Source: JBKEDF01 sp047975325 (GTDB lineage Bacteria; Pseudomonadota; Alphaproteobacteria; Rhodobacterales; Rhodobacteraceae). From it: a stretch of DNA of 64,000 nucleotides. The notes beneath the pieces were generated by a model. That model searched no databases. It was given only the letters and a program-made list of their open reading frames with translations, and was not told the DNA's origin. Location of the stretch: assembly GCA_047975325.1 (NCBI GenBank), contig JBKEDF010000071.1, positions 21,435-85,434 of the forward strand, written 5' to 3'. The position numbers and the translations under genes are program-made. Positions 23,903 to 33,656 of this stretch are shown piece after piece. The stretch's first letter is position 1. Each line of letters begins with the position of its first letter.

Positions 23903-26596
23903 TCACTCAAAATCATACACGAATTCGCCATCTTTTACATCGATTGCGACTTTTTTTACCTCCCCGCCGGTCATCATCCGGCGCAGGAATTCGGCGGATA
24001 TGTCGGGCAGCATTGTATTGGTAACGATCGCATCGATCATCCTCCCCCCGGATTCAAGTTCCTGACAACGTTCCACGATGGTCTGCACCACGGCGTCGGA
24101 ATATTCGAACGGCACTTCATGGGTTTCCTCAACCCGTTTCCTGATCCGGCCAAGCTGGAGCCTGGTGATTTCGGCAATCATCCCCGGGCTCAGCGGATAA
24201 TAGGGGATCACCACGAGGCGCCCCAAAAGCGCGGGCGGAAAGATCTTCAGCAGCGGTTCACGCAGGGCCTTGGCCATGCCATCGGGTTCGGGCATCAGGT
24301 CGGGATCGGCGCAAAGATCCATGATCATATCCGTCCCGGCATTGGTGGTCAGCAGGATCAGCGTGTTGCGGAAATCGATCATCCGTCCTTCGCCATCCTC
24401 CATCTGGCCCTTGTCGAAGACCTGAAAGAATATCTCATGCACATCGGGATGGGCCTTTTCGACCTCATCAAGCAGCACCACCGAATAGGGCTTGCGCCGC
24501 ACGGCCTCCGTCAACACACCGCCTTCGCCATAACCGACATAACCTGGCGGCGCGCCTTTCAGGCTGCTGACGGTATGGGCTTCCTGATATTCGCTCATAT
24601 TGATGGTGATGACATTCTGTTCACCACCATAAAGCACCTCGGCCAGCGCCAGCGCCGTTTCGGTTTTCCCCACGCCCGAGGTTCCGGCCAGCATGAAAAC
24701 CCCAATGGGTTTTTGCGGATTGTCCAGTCCGGCACGGCTTGTCTGTATGCGTTTGGCGATCATCTTCATTGCGTGATCCTGACCGATCACGCGACGCGCC
24801 AGATGGGTTTCGAGGTTCAGAACCGTGTCGATTTCATCCTTCACCATGCGCCCCACCGGGATACCCGTCCAGTCACCCACCACGGTGGCAACGGCCTGGG
24901 CATCGACAATGGGCAGGATCAGCGGGCTGTCGCCCTGCATCTGCGACAGGGCCGCATTTTTGTCCCGCAGCTTGGCAATCAGGGCGGCGCGCGCTTCGGG
25001 TTCCAGCGGGGAGGATTCGGCCTCCGCCTCCTCAACCGGGGCGCCGCCTTCACGCAATCCGGCCCGCAGGGCAAGGATTTCCTCCACCAGTGCCTTTTCC
25101 TCCTCCCATCTTGCGGTAAGGGTTTCGAGGCGCTTTTCTTCCTCCGCCTTCAGTCCGGAAACGGCAATACGGCGTTCCTCGACATCATAGCCGGCGCTTT
25201 CATCGCGGGAGATAATTTCCAGCTCCGTCTGCAGTGCGGAAATGCGACGACGGCTGTCATCTACCTCCGCCGGCACGGCGAACTGGCTGATCGCCACCCG
25301 CGCGCTAGCCGTATCAAGGACCGAAACCGATTTATCCGGCAATTGCCGGGCAGGGATATAGCGGGCCGAAAGATTCACCGCCGCCTCGATCCCCTCATCA
25401 AGGATCTGCACCTTGTGATGGTTTTCCAGCATCGAGGCGATGCCGCGCATCATCATCACCGCCCTGGCCGGGGACGGCTCATCCACCACCACGGTCTGGA
25501 AACGACGGGTCAGGGCGGGGTCCTTTTCGATATGTTTCTTATATTCGGCCCAGGTCGTAGCCCCGATGGTGCGCAAGGTGCCCCTTGCCAATGCCGGTTT
25601 CAGAAGGTTCGCGGCATCGCCCGTTCCAGCCGCCCCCCCCGCCCCGACAAGCGTGTGGGTTTCATCGATGAACATGATGATGGGGGTTGCGCTGGCCTGG
25701 ACCTCATCGATGACCGATCTCAGGCGGTTTTCAAATTCCCCTTTCATTGACGCCCCAGCCTGCAAGAGTCCGACATCCAGCACAAGGATCCGCGCCTCCT
25801 TCAGCGCGGGCGGCACATCGCCACGCGCGATGCGCAACGCGAAACCTTCGACCACCGCCGTCTTGCCGACCCCCGCCTCACCGGTCAGGATCGGATTGTT
25901 CTGCCGCCGCCGCATCAGAACATCGACAATCTGGCGGATTTCCTCATCCCGGCCCATGATTGGATCAATCCCGCCATCGCGCGCCTGCTGCGTCAGATCG
26001 GTGCAGAATTGCTGCAACGCTTCTTCCTTACCCATCTGCGCGGGGGCAATCGCGTCGGAATGTTCACCGGGGGACACGCCGCCGCCAGGCCGGCTGCCAT
26101 CCTGGGCGGTCATATGCGCTTCGGGGGATCCTTCCGTCGCCGCCTCGAAAGCATCTGCCAGATCATCGGGCCTGATCTTGCGAAACTCATCCGAAACACC
26201 AAAGAGGATGCCCTGCATCTCCCTTGTTTTCAGCATGCCCAGCACGATATGGCCAGTCCGCACCTGACTGGAATTGTATTTCAGCGAACCATAAACCCAG
26301 GCCCGTTCCACCGCATTTTCCAGATGCGCCGAGAGATCGGAAATCGCCGAGGCACCGCGCGGCAGCGCATCCAGCGCGCGGGTCATGTCCCGGGCCAGAT
26401 TGGCCGCATCCAGCCCATAATATTTCGCAAGCCGGTGAATGTCGCTATCGGCACCCTGCAGGATCTGGTGGAACCAATGCACGACTTCGACATAGGGATT
26501 GCCGCGAAGCTTGCAAAACACCGTGGCGCTTTCGATGGCCTGATAGCCCAGCTTGTTCAGCTTGCCGAACAAAGCAACCCTGCTGATCTCGCTCAT
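23903..26596 (-). CDS. clpV: ClpV (TssH), T6SS sheath-disassembly AAA+ ATPase
   Basis: 897 aa, a two-ring Clp/Hsp100 ATPase. There is an N-domain (1-155), first Walker A GEAGVGKT at 239-246 with IIMFIDETHTLVGAG, a middle coiled-coil region (about 420-530), and second Walker A GTSGVGKT with INMSEYQE and SVVLLDEVEKAH. The N-terminal domain lacks the ClpB repeats and fits ClpV, which pulls apart contracted TssB/TssC sheaths for recycling. It lies 43 bases after tssG and upstream of the accessory block. ClpB is the only close alternative, and the location argues against it. Confidence 0.95.
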   Translation of the reverse strand: MSEISRVALFGKLNKLGYQAIESATVFCKLRGNPYVEVVHWFHQILQGADSDIHRLAKYYGLDAANLARDMTRALDALPRGASAISDLSAHLENAVERAWVYGSLKYNSSQVRTGHIVLGMLKTREMQGILFGVSDEFRKIRPDDLADAFEAATEGSPEAHMTAQDGSRPGGGVSPGEHSDAIAPAQMGKEEALQQFCTDLTQQARDGGIDPIMGRDEEIRQIVDVLMRRRQNNPILTGEAGVGKTAVVEGFALRIARGDVPPALKEARILVLDVGLLQAGASMKGEFENRLRSVIDEVQASATPIIMFIDETHTLVGAGGAAGTGDAANLLKPALARGTLRTIGATTWAEYKKHIEKDPALTRRFQTVVVDEPSPARAVMMMRGIASMLENHHKVQILDEGIEAAVNLSARYIPARQLPDKSVSVLDTASARVAISQFAVPAEVDDSRRRISALQTELEIISRDESAGYDVEERRIAVSGLKAEEEKRLETLTARWEEEKALVEEILALRAGLREGGAPVEEAEAESSPLEPEARAALIAKLRDKNAALSQMQGDSPLILPIVDAQAVATVVGDWTGIPVGRMVKDEIDTVLNLETHLARRVIGQDHAMKMIAKRIQTSRAGLDNPQKPIGVFMLAGTSGVGKTETALALAEVLYGGEQNVITINMSEYQEAHTVSSLKGAPPGYVGYGEGGVLTEAVRRKPYSVVLLDEVEKAHPDVHEIFFQVFDKGQMEDGEGRMIDFRNTLILLTTNAGTDMIMDLCADPDLMPEPDGMAKALREPLLKIFPPALLGRLVVIPYYPLSPGMIAEITRLQLGRIRKRVEETHEVPFEYSDAVVQTIVERCQELESGGRMIDAIVTNTMLPDISAEFLRRMMTGGEVKKVAIDVKDGEFVYDFE

Positions 26597-26639
26597 GTCA
26601 CGTCACCTTTCGCTATCATTGCCCTGCATCGCCACATCC

Positions 26640-27707
26640 CTATCCGTCCGCCCCACCCTGGCGCCGCGCCAATGCCCGGGGAATAAGGTAGAGGTCATCG
26701 GCATCCTTGTCGGCGGCATGGGTCCCGATCCAGCTGGTATGGCCCAGGCTGGTGGTTGATCCGAGGATGGCCTTCGGCACCTCCTCCTTCGCCAGAACGA
26801 GGTTGATATCCCAATCCAGCGTATCGCCGACATAGTTGCGCACGATATCCTCCAGCCGGTGCAAGGAGGGCGAACCGGGCATCATACGTTGAAAATCACG
26901 CAACCCCATCGGCCCGATTTGCAGCCGGAATTTCGCCGCGCGCGACCAGACCCGCGTCCCGATCGAGGTGCCGGCCCCCAACCCGACCGGACGACCAAGC
27001 TGCCACCGGTCATCGGGTTCAAGTTCCAGCCACTGCCCGACAAATTGTTGCAACCGCACCGGAGATCGCACGAAGGCGGAGATGATCGAAACCAATCCGT
27101 CGGCATGGCGGGGCCCGGAAGTCAGATGCCCGGCAAAATGCCGCTTGGCCAGATCCGGCATCGCATCGCGATGCGCCATGGCACGCCCCATATGGCCCGA
27201 AATCGCGGCAACCTTTTCGGCAAAGGGGTCGGCGGCCCGCCGTCCGGGCCGGGCCTCGGCCGACCGGTCAAAGGAGGGCGCTGGATGGGCCACCGCCCAG
27301 GCCCGATAGAACAGCCCGAACAACCGATGCGTCAGCATATTCGCAAATGACAGGATCGTCGGATCGCGATGGTTGCGATACCGGTCACGGACATATTCGG
27401 TAATATGCAGCGGCAGTGGCCCATGCGGACCGAAAAGCCCGAAAAACCGGTTGACCAGCCGCCCCGGCCGACCGCTTTCGGGCGGCTTCATGCTGGCGAT
27501 GGTCGAAGGGGGAAAGGCCAGTTCGGCCTCCTGTTCCAACCGATAGGCTTCCTCACGCGGACGCTGGCTTTCGCCCAGACGCGGCGCATCGGGAAACTGC
27601 GCCTCCAGAATGCGGAGCGCAAGGAAGATATGATAGGTATCGGGCCGTTCCAGAAGCTGCGCGTAATGCGTCAGATGATCCTTCCCAGCCCCGTTTCCGG
27701 TTTCCAT
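26640..27707 (-). CDS. tssG: TssG, T6SS baseplate wedge protein
   Basis: 355 aa with family-typical segments: YHIFLALRILEAQFPDAPRLG near the N-terminus, FFGLFGPHGPLPLHITEYV, and DFQRMMPGSPSLHRLEDIV near the C-terminus. TssG joins two TssF and one TssE in each baseplate wedge, which TssK then binds. The ATG at 27707 lies inside the end of tssF (37-base overlap), the usual tight tssF-tssG coupling. Confidence 0.95.
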   Translation of the reverse strand: METGNGAGKDHLTHYAQLLERPDTYHIFLALRILEAQFPDAPRLGESQRPREEAYRLEQEAELAFPPSTIASMKPPESGRPGRLVNRFFGLFGPHGPLPLHITEYVRDRYRNHRDPTILSFANMLTHRLFGLFYRAWAVAHPAPSFDRSAEARPGRRAADPFAEKVAAISGHMGRAMAHRDAMPDLAKRHFAGHLTSGPRHADGLVSIISAFVRSPVRLQQFVGQWLELEPDDRWQLGRPVGLGAGTSIGTRVWSRAAKFRLQIGPMGLRDFQRMMPGSPSLHRLEDIVRNYVGDTLDWDINLVLAKEEVPKAILGSTTSLGHTSWIGTHAADKDADDLYLIPRALARRQGGADG

Positions 27708-29551
27708 CTGGCAATTTCTCCCCGTTGCTGTGAGAACAGAACGGTTTCGGTAAAACTGTTTATCGTTACATATCTGCGGAAAAATCGTTCAAGCACGGAG
27801 CCGAGCAAATACACGCTCGTACCCTCAAAAAAGCTGTCATCAAATCCCAGCTTCAGTTCCAGTCCGCGCACTGCGGTTGACAGGACACCATCCGAAATCC
27901 GTCGCACGATAGGGCGGCTGGAGACGGAGGTCATACCTTCAATCTGCTTTTCCACGGTGCGATCGCCGCTTGGTGCATAGACCCCCACAAGTTCCCGCAA
28001 GGCGGCAATCCCTCCACCCTGATCGGTATCGGCTATGGACAGGTAATTCAGGCTCAGATGGCTGATCAACCGCCAGGCGGTATCCCCCTGCCCGATCGGA
28101 GAACGGGGCCGGGTCGGATTGACGGGCGTATGGACATGGGCGACAGGGCCACCATCGGGCAGATGAAATACATCCTTCACGCCGGTGGACAGCAGCAGCG
28201 GCAGATCCCGGTTCGAACAAAGCGCCTGAACCGAAAGCTGCGCCAGCTTGCCGTCAAAGGGCGCCTGGGCCGGGTCCACCAGCGTCAGGTAAAGTTCCGA
28301 GCCCAGATAGGATGTCCTGACCCCGCGCAGACGTTCCCTTTCACTGCGCTGCCGCATCCTGCGGAATTGCGTGTAATAAGCCGGGTGGCGATCACCGGCG
28401 GCGGTGAAATCATCATCAGAATAGAAGGGACGAAATTCCACGTCGCCCTCGCCCTTTTCCGAAATCCCGGTAACCGATTTGATCGAATGGATCTCAAAAT
28501 CAAGCGGCGCAGTCCGGTCGGGAACGACATGGTGTTCCACATCGCGCGTGCTGATCAAAACCCGGTCGCAACGTTTTTCAAAAATATTCACTGCGGGGGT
28601 GGCATGAAGCGTGAAAGCCTCCGGTGAAATCGACGGGCCGATATCGGGGATACCGTCGCGCAGCAGCAGGTAGAGTTCGACCTCCGCCCCACGTGCCTTT
28701 TTCAGCGCCGGGTTGATGCCTGCGATATCCACGAAATGGAACCGCTGCGGCATGGCGAAATATTCCTGCAACAACCGATAGCCGTCATAGCTTTGCTTGG
28801 GCGTCGGCAGCAGCGCGTCCCCGGGGTCATAGCCACGAGGCACGATCCGCGCCTCTGGCAGATCCAGCACCCAATCGGCACGCCGGTCGGTCGAACGCCC
28901 CGCAATTCCCGTAACCTGGGTACAGAACAATTCATGCAGGTCCCAATGCCGCCCACTGCGATTATTGAAAAACAATTCCAGCCGGTCGAGCGACAGTTCC
29001 GAAATTGCCCTGCCCCCCTTGCGACGCAGCCTGAGCCGGATCCCGGCACGCGCCTCCACATCACGGGTTATGCCCGCCGCCACGAGCTGCCCGCGCCCGT
29101 CAAGATATTCGGCCTCGGAAATTTCAACAGGCCAGAGCGTAACGTCATGCGCCGTATGGTAGACACAGGGCGTCCTGTCGCCCTCCCCCAGGGTCGACCG
29201 CAACCGCGTTCCGCGCTTGAGCAGAAACCCGTCCTGCATCTGGGTATTGGCGGCATCGGGTTCAAACGCGGCCACCATCATCGAAGGCGTGGGCGCCAGA
29301 TAATGGGGATAGACGATTTCCAGAAGATGCTGCGTGAAATTGGGAAATTGCAGTTCCAGTTCAAGCTGCACCCGCGACGACAGGAAGGCCACCCCTTCCA
29401 GCAACCGCTCCACATAGGGATCAAGCACCTCGGTGCTATCCATGCCAAGGCGCGCTGCAATCTTGGGATAGGCCTCGGCAAATTCGGAACCCATCTCCCG
29501 CAGATAGGCAAGCTCGGTCTCGTAATGTTTCAGGAGCCGGGTATCCATCAT
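27671..29551 (-). CDS. tssF: TssF, T6SS baseplate wedge protein
   Basis: 626 aa, the normal length. The N-terminus LLKHYETELAYLREMGSEFAEAYPKIAARLGM is the standard TssF opening, followed by ERLLEGVAFLSSRVQLELELQFPNF. Two start codons lie side by side (29551 and 29548); the first forms an ATGA overlap with the tssE stop. TssF and TssG make the wedges that surround the VgrG hub before firing. Confidence 0.95.
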   Translation of the reverse strand: MMDTRLLKHYETELAYLREMGSEFAEAYPKIAARLGMDSTEVLDPYVERLLEGVAFLSSRVQLELELQFPNFTQHLLEIVYPHYLAPTPSMMVAAFEPDAANTQMQDGFLLKRGTRLRSTLGEGDRTPCVYHTAHDVTLWPVEISEAEYLDGRGQLVAAGITRDVEARAGIRLRLRRKGGRAISELSLDRLELFFNNRSGRHWDLHELFCTQVTGIAGRSTDRRADWVLDLPEARIVPRGYDPGDALLPTPKQSYDGYRLLQEYFAMPQRFHFVDIAGINPALKKARGAEVELYLLLRDGIPDIGPSISPEAFTLHATPAVNIFEKRCDRVLISTRDVEHHVVPDRTAPLDFEIHSIKSVTGISEKGEGDVEFRPFYSDDDFTAAGDRHPAYYTQFRRMRQRSERERLRGVRTSYLGSELYLTLVDPAQAPFDGKLAQLSVQALCSNRDLPLLLSTGVKDVFHLPDGGPVAHVHTPVNPTRPRSPIGQGDTAWRLISHLSLNYLSIADTDQGGGIAALRELVGVYAPSGDRTVEKQIEGMTSVSSRPIVRRISDGVLSTAVRGLELKLGFDDSFFEGTSVYLLGSVLERFFRRYVTINSFTETVLFSQQRGEIARWKPETGLGRII

Positions 29552-30078
29552 GGCCTCTTGCCTGATGGGATATCGCCCACCATCCCGGGACGGTCCAGTT
29601 GCAATTCCCCGGTGGTCGTATCTACCTCACCGCGCAGATAAAGTTCCATCGGCAGGGGCTGCGCCCACATATCGGCCGAAATATCGAAATTGACGATGGT
29701 CTGCCCATCCCGGTCGGCATCACGCAGCAGCACATCAAGCGATCCGGGCATGATACGCGGTTCGAATTTTTCGATTGCGCGCTGGATGGAGCTGCGGATC
29801 AGCCGGATACGTTCAAGCGTGGAATATTCCCCCGCCACTTCCTGCACGCCATAGGACAGGACCGACGCAGTAACATTGGGGTAACGTTCCGGGTCGAACA
29901 TGGTTGAATTGTCAAAGGAGTTCAGCAGCCAGGACAGATCCCGCTGAATGATTTCCCGCAACCTGCGCAGATCGATCACCCGGCTTTCGCGCGTTTCCGA
30001 CGGATTGGTCGGATCGTCATCCGTCAGCCGGTCAAGAAGCGAAGGCTGAAGCCGTTCGGAAAGTGACTGATCCGCCAT
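29548..30078 (-). CDS. tssE: TssE, gp25-like T6SS baseplate protein
   Basis: 176 aa with the gp25/TssE fold motifs: an N-terminal leader, LRRLREIIQRDLSWLLNS, then YPNVTASVLSYGVQ and IRSSIQRAIEKFEPRIMPGSL. TssE is the T4 gp25 homologue that nucleates sheath polymerisation at the wedge. The ATG 30078 overlaps the tagJ stop (ATGA). The protein is slightly longer than many TssE because of the N-terminal leader (residues 1-30). Confidence 0.92.
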   Translation of the reverse strand: MADQSLSERLQPSLLDRLTDDDPTNPSETRESRVIDLRRLREIIQRDLSWLLNSFDNSTMFDPERYPNVTASVLSYGVQEVAGEYSTLERIRLIRSSIQRAIEKFEPRIMPGSLDVLLRDADRDGQTIVNFDISADMWAQPLPMELYLRGEVDTTTGELQLDRPGMVGDIPSGKRP

Positions 30079-30881
30079 CACCCCTCCGCATCGGTCTGAT
30101 CAAACATGAGTTCCCGCAGATCCATGATCGCGGTATCGCCGGCATCCGTGGCCAGAAGCCTTTGCCCCAGCCCGGTATAGGTTTCCGCACCCGCATCCGT
30201 CCAACTGGTTTGCCGCGCCAGTTTTTCGGCATCGGATCCGCGATCCGCGGTCCCGGCATAACGGGTCGGGATCAGGGCGACGATATCGCCACCGTTTTGC
30301 AGGACGATATTCACCGGCGTCCAGATGCAATCACGCAGATCCGCAGGCGGCTCCGCCGTAATGGAACGGATCACGTTGAAGGGCATCCAGAAATAGCGCC
30401 CGTTCACCACCGCCTCCAGAACCGGCCCGATGCGCATATCGGCATCGGCAACCCATTTGAAAAGCTCGCCATTGATCCTGCCCGAAACGGCGGGGGCAGC
30501 CTCAAAGGCACGGGCGCGCAGCGCGGCGGCATCTTCGCTACGCCCGCCCGCCTGCGTCTTGAGCGCCTCGATCAGCAACGCGCTCCATTCCTGCGGCTCC
30601 CCGAAGATCAGGGGGGCCTTTTCCCCGGCAAAGACCTTTTCACGATAGACTTCGCAGATGATCCCCTCACGATAGGTCTGGGCCATTGAGGTCGCGGCGG
30701 GGTCAAGTTCCGCCGAAACCTTCAACTGGGTGATGGCGCGTTTCCAATCGCCCATCACGCAAAGCAGCTGGAACAGGAAAACCCGTAATTTCGCATCGGA
30801 CGAATTCGCGCGAATCCCGGCCTGAAGTGCGGCCAGCGCGGCATTGAGATCACCGGATTTCAGCAGCTTTTCAGCCTGCAT
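30078..30881 (-). CDS. tagJ: TagJ (ImpE), T6SS accessory protein
   Basis: 267 aa. The N-terminal half has TPR-like helices (AEKLLKSGDLNAALAALQAGIRAN). The second half carries the ImpE signature (RYFWMPFNVIRSI, DLRDCIWTPVNIVL, ALIPTRYAGT, FDQTDAEG). TagJ binds the N-terminal helix of TssB in studied systems and may help ClpV-mediated sheath recycling. It is common in alphaproteobacterial T6SSs. It follows hcp by 73 bases, a gap that contains a 10-bp-stem hairpin. Confidence 0.92.
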   Translation of the reverse strand: MQAEKLLKSGDLNAALAALQAGIRANSSDAKLRVFLFQLLCVMGDWKRAITQLKVSAELDPAATSMAQTYREGIICEVYREKVFAGEKAPLIFGEPQEWSALLIEALKTQAGGRSEDAAALRARAFEAAPAVSGRINGELFKWVADADMRIGPVLEAVVNGRYFWMPFNVIRSITAEPPADLRDCIWTPVNIVLQNGGDIVALIPTRYAGTADRGSDAEKLARQTSWTDAGAETYTGLGQRLLATDAGDTAIMDLRELMFDQTDAEG

Positions 30882-30913
30882 CGGTTTCTTTCCTGATCAG
30901 ATGGCCCGGATCC

Positions 30914-30946
30914 GGCGTGGCGCCACGGCACATGCAGCGCCACGCC
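30914..30946 (-). other. Strong stem-loop just after hcp
   Basis: The arms GGCGTGGCGC (30914-30923) and GCGCCACGCC (30937-30946) are perfect complements, with a 13-base loop, starting 8 bases after the hcp stop. No T-tract follows on the transcribed strand. It therefore looks like an mRNA 3' stabiliser or partial attenuator rather than a full terminator. Confidence 0.6.
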
Positions 30947-30954
30947 CAATGGCG

Positions 30955-31488
30955 TCACACGGTAAGCGAGGAGTTGTTCTTGACACGGCTCCACATCGCC
31001 TCTTCCGGCTTGGAGGCCATCTTGCCCTTGGCATCCTGCGGGAAATAATGGATCCGGATCGCACCGAATTCGATAATCACGGTTTCCTCGCAGACATCGT
31101 CACCATCGGAACCGGACCAGCTGATATCCTTCACCATGGCAAGGCGCATGTCGAATTTCATGAAAGTCTTACCCGACATGCCGGCCGCGTGCTGGCCCGA
31201 AGCGCGGCGCAGTTCAACGGCAAGTTCATCGAAATGTTCGCCCGCGCAAAGCGCATGAAACAGACCGGTGGAGGCCGTATCAGTTTTCTTGGTGATGGTC
31301 ATCTCCTTGAAGATGGCCTTGCCCGCGGCACCGCCGCCGGTTACCGAACCGATATTGATGTTGTTTTCAGCACCGAGTTCGAAGGACATCAATTCAAATG
31401 CCTTCTTTTCGGCCATGTCCTTGTCCTGGGTTTCCCCCGGGATCTTGTCCTTGTGGGAAGCGGAATAGCAGAATGCGTCAAATGCCAT
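30955..31488 (-). CDS. hcp: Hcp (TssD), T6SS inner tube protein
   Basis: 177 aa with the Hcp pattern: start MAFDAFCYSASHKDKIPGE, then ELMSFELGAENNINIGS, GKAIFKEMTITKKTDTAS and LFHALCAGEHFDELAVELRR. Hcp hexamers stack into the tube inside the sheath and are secreted with each shot, so it is usually the most abundant T6SS protein. The ATG 31488 has GGAGACTACAAA before it. The gene is bracketed by strong stem-loops at 31545-31572 and 30914-30946, which may set its high mRNA level. Confidence 0.95.
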   Translation of the reverse strand: MAFDAFCYSASHKDKIPGETQDKDMAEKKAFELMSFELGAENNINIGSVTGGGAAGKAIFKEMTITKKTDTASTGLFHALCAGEHFDELAVELRRASGQHAAGMSGKTFMKFDMRLAMVKDISWSGSDGDDVCEETVIIEFGAIRIHYFPQDAKGKMASKPEEAMWSRVKNNSSLTV

Positions 31489-31544
31489 TTTGTAGTCTCC
31501 TTATCCTGTGTTCAGCGGCAGAAAAAACCGCCGGGGTTCTGAAT

Positions 31545-31572
31545 GGCTCCCCGTAAAATCCCTCGGGGAGCC
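31545..31572 (-). other. Strong stem-loop between tssC and hcp
   Basis: GGCTCCCCG (31545-31553) and CGGGGAGCC (31564-31572) are perfect 9-bp arms around a 10-base A/T-rich loop, in the 92-base tssC-hcp gap. A TTTTTT run (31522-31527 on the minus strand) follows about 18 bases later, too far for a classical terminator. It fits a processing or attenuation site that uncouples hcp mRNA from tssC. Confidence 0.6.
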
Positions 31573-31580
31573 AGCAGGCT

Positions 31581-33074
31581 TCAGCCCTTTTCAGCGGGCA
31601 ATTTCGAAACAAGACGGAGAGAAACCGAAAGCCCCTCCAACTGATAATGCGGGCGGAGAAAGAACTTGGACGAATAATATCCGGGGTTTCCCTCCACATC
31701 TTCCACAACAACCTCGGCCGCAGATAGCGGGCGGCGCGCCCTTTCATCCTCGGCAGAGGTCGCCGCCGAGAAATCCACATATTGATTGATCCATTCCTGC
31801 AGCCAGTTCTGCATGTCATCGCGGCTCTTGTAGGACCCGATCTTGTCACGCACGATGCATTTCAGGTAATGCGCAAAACGACAGGTAGCGAAAAGATAGG
31901 GCAGCCGTGCGGCAAGGTTGGCATTGGCCGTCGCATCCGGATCCTGGTATTCTGCCGGGCTGTGCAATGATTGCGCGCCGATAAATGCCGCTATATCGGA
32001 ATTCTTGCGATGGATCAGCGGCATCATGCCGTTGCGTGCAAGCTCCGCCTCACGACGATCGGAAATCGCAATCTCGGTCGGGCATTTCTGATCTACCCCC
32101 CCGTCATCGGACGGAAAGACATGCGAGGGAAGGTTCTGTACCGCACCACCCGATTCAATACCGCGAATCCGGGAACACCAGCCATATTCCTTGAAGGAGC
32201 GGTTGATGTTGACCGCCATCGCATAGGCGGCATTGACCCAGCCATATTTGCTGGAATCCGCGCCTTCGGTGTCTTCCTCAAAGGCAAATTCCTCAACCGG
32301 TTCGGTTTTGGCGCCATAAGGCAAACGCCCCAGGAAACGCGGCATGGCAAGGCCCACATACTTGCTATCCTCGCTTTCCCGCAGCGACCGCCATGAGGCA
32401 TATTCCGGCGTCTGGAAGATCTTGGTCAGATCGCGCGGATTGGCCAGTTCCGCCCAGCTGTCCATCTGAAAGAGCGTCGGATTTGCACCGGTGATCAGCG
32501 GCGCATGGGCCGCCGCGGCGATCTTGGACATTTCGGCCAGCAATTCGACATCTTTCGGGGAATGGTCGAAATGGTAATCCGCAACCAGCGTGCCATAGGG
32601 TTCGCCGCCGAACTGACCGAACTCCTCCTCATAGACTTTCTTGAAGATTGGCGACTGATCCCAGGCCGTCCCCTTGAAGCGCTTCAGCGTCTTGCTCATG
32701 TCCTTCTTGGATATGTTCATGACGCGAATTTTCAGCATCTCGTCAGTTTCGGTGTTGTTCACCAGGTAATGCAGCCCGCGCCAGGCACTTTCGAGCTGCT
32801 GGAAATCGGAATGATGCAGGATAAGGTTGACCTGCTCCGTCAGTTTCTTGTCCAGATCGGCAATGATGCCCTCGATGGTGCGCAGCGCATCATCGGAAAC
32901 AAGCGCCGTATTTTCCAACGCCTGTTCGGCAAGCGTCTTGACCGCCTGTTCGACCGCGGTGCGTGTCTGATCCGATTTCGGGCGGAACTCCTTTTGCAAC
33001 AGGGCCGCGAATTCCGCGCCGCCAAATTCGGTTGCGCCCTCGGCGCCGGAGGATTGGGCTTCAGCTTCGGCCAT
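31581..33074 (-). CDS. tssC: TssC, T6SS sheath large subunit
   Basis: 497 aa. It contains the ClpV-contact-like N-terminal stretch FAALLQKEFRPKSD, the core NLILHHSDFQQLESAWRGLHYLV, PRFLGRLPYGAKTEPVEEFAFEE, and the C-terminal GYYSSKFFLRPHYQLEGLSVSLRLVSKLP that interlocks with TssB. TssB and TssC polymerise into the contractile sheath. It lies 3 bases after tssB. The fusion protein at 19055-22027 carries a divergent second TssC-like region that lacks this C-terminal segment. Confidence 0.95.
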   Translation of the reverse strand: MAEAEAQSSGAEGATEFGGAEFAALLQKEFRPKSDQTRTAVEQAVKTLAEQALENTALVSDDALRTIEGIIADLDKKLTEQVNLILHHSDFQQLESAWRGLHYLVNNTETDEMLKIRVMNISKKDMSKTLKRFKGTAWDQSPIFKKVYEEEFGQFGGEPYGTLVADYHFDHSPKDVELLAEMSKIAAAAHAPLITGANPTLFQMDSWAELANPRDLTKIFQTPEYASWRSLRESEDSKYVGLAMPRFLGRLPYGAKTEPVEEFAFEEDTEGADSSKYGWVNAAYAMAVNINRSFKEYGWCSRIRGIESGGAVQNLPSHVFPSDDGGVDQKCPTEIAISDRREAELARNGMMPLIHRKNSDIAAFIGAQSLHSPAEYQDPDATANANLAARLPYLFATCRFAHYLKCIVRDKIGSYKSRDDMQNWLQEWINQYVDFSAATSAEDERARRPLSAAEVVVEDVEGNPGYYSSKFFLRPHYQLEGLSVSLRLVSKLPAEKG

Positions 33075-33077
33075 GAC

Positions 33078-33593
33078 TTACCCCTTGTTATCGTCGTCGG
33101 TTGCGCCCGGTTTCGGCTGCGCGGCCAGGGCCTGCAGCAGGACGGGATCCTGAATGACAGTTGAAATCAGGTTTTCCGCCCCGGTCTTGCCATCCATATA
33201 GGTCATCAGGTTTGAAAGCTGGGTGCGCGCCTCAAGCAGTTTCCTGAGCGGCTCAACCTTGGTGGCAATCGCAGCGGGGCTGAAATCATCCATGCTTTCG
33301 AAGGTGATATCCACGGCAAGATTGCCTTCCCCCGTCAACGTATTGGGTACGGTAAAGGCCGCGCGCGGTTTCATGGATTTCATGCGATCATCGAAATTAT
33401 CAACATCGATTTCCAGAAACTTCCGGTCGGCCACCGCTGGTTGCGGTTCTTCCGATTTGCCGGCCAGATCGGACATGACCCCCATGACAAAGGGCAACTG
33501 GATTTTCTTTTCCGCACCGTAGAGTTCAACATCATATTCGATCTGAACACGGGGCGCTCGGTTCCGTGCGATGAACTTTTGTGAACTAGCCAT
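33078..33593 (-). CDS. tssB: TssB, T6SS sheath small subunit
   Basis: 171 aa with the canonical TssB sequence (QKFIARNRAPRVQIEYDVEL, LPFVMGVMSDLAGKS, DNFDDRMKSMKPRAAF, TQLSNLMTYMDGK) and a short acidic tail. It forms the sheath with TssC. The first 160 residues of the 990-aa fusion protein are a close paralog, so this cluster encodes two TssB modules. The tssA stop lies 63 bases upstream. Confidence 0.95.
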   Translation of the reverse strand: MASSQKFIARNRAPRVQIEYDVELYGAEKKIQLPFVMGVMSDLAGKSEEPQPAVADRKFLEIDVDNFDDRMKSMKPRAAFTVPNTLTGEGNLAVDITFESMDDFSPAAIATKVEPLRKLLEARTQLSNLMTYMDGKTGAENLISTVIQDPVLLQALAAQPKPGATDDDNKG

Positions 33594-33656
33594 ATTCAGC
33601 TCCTTCAGGAATTAGATGTAACCAAAGCGGACCGTGCCGCGTATCCCGCCATCGGG

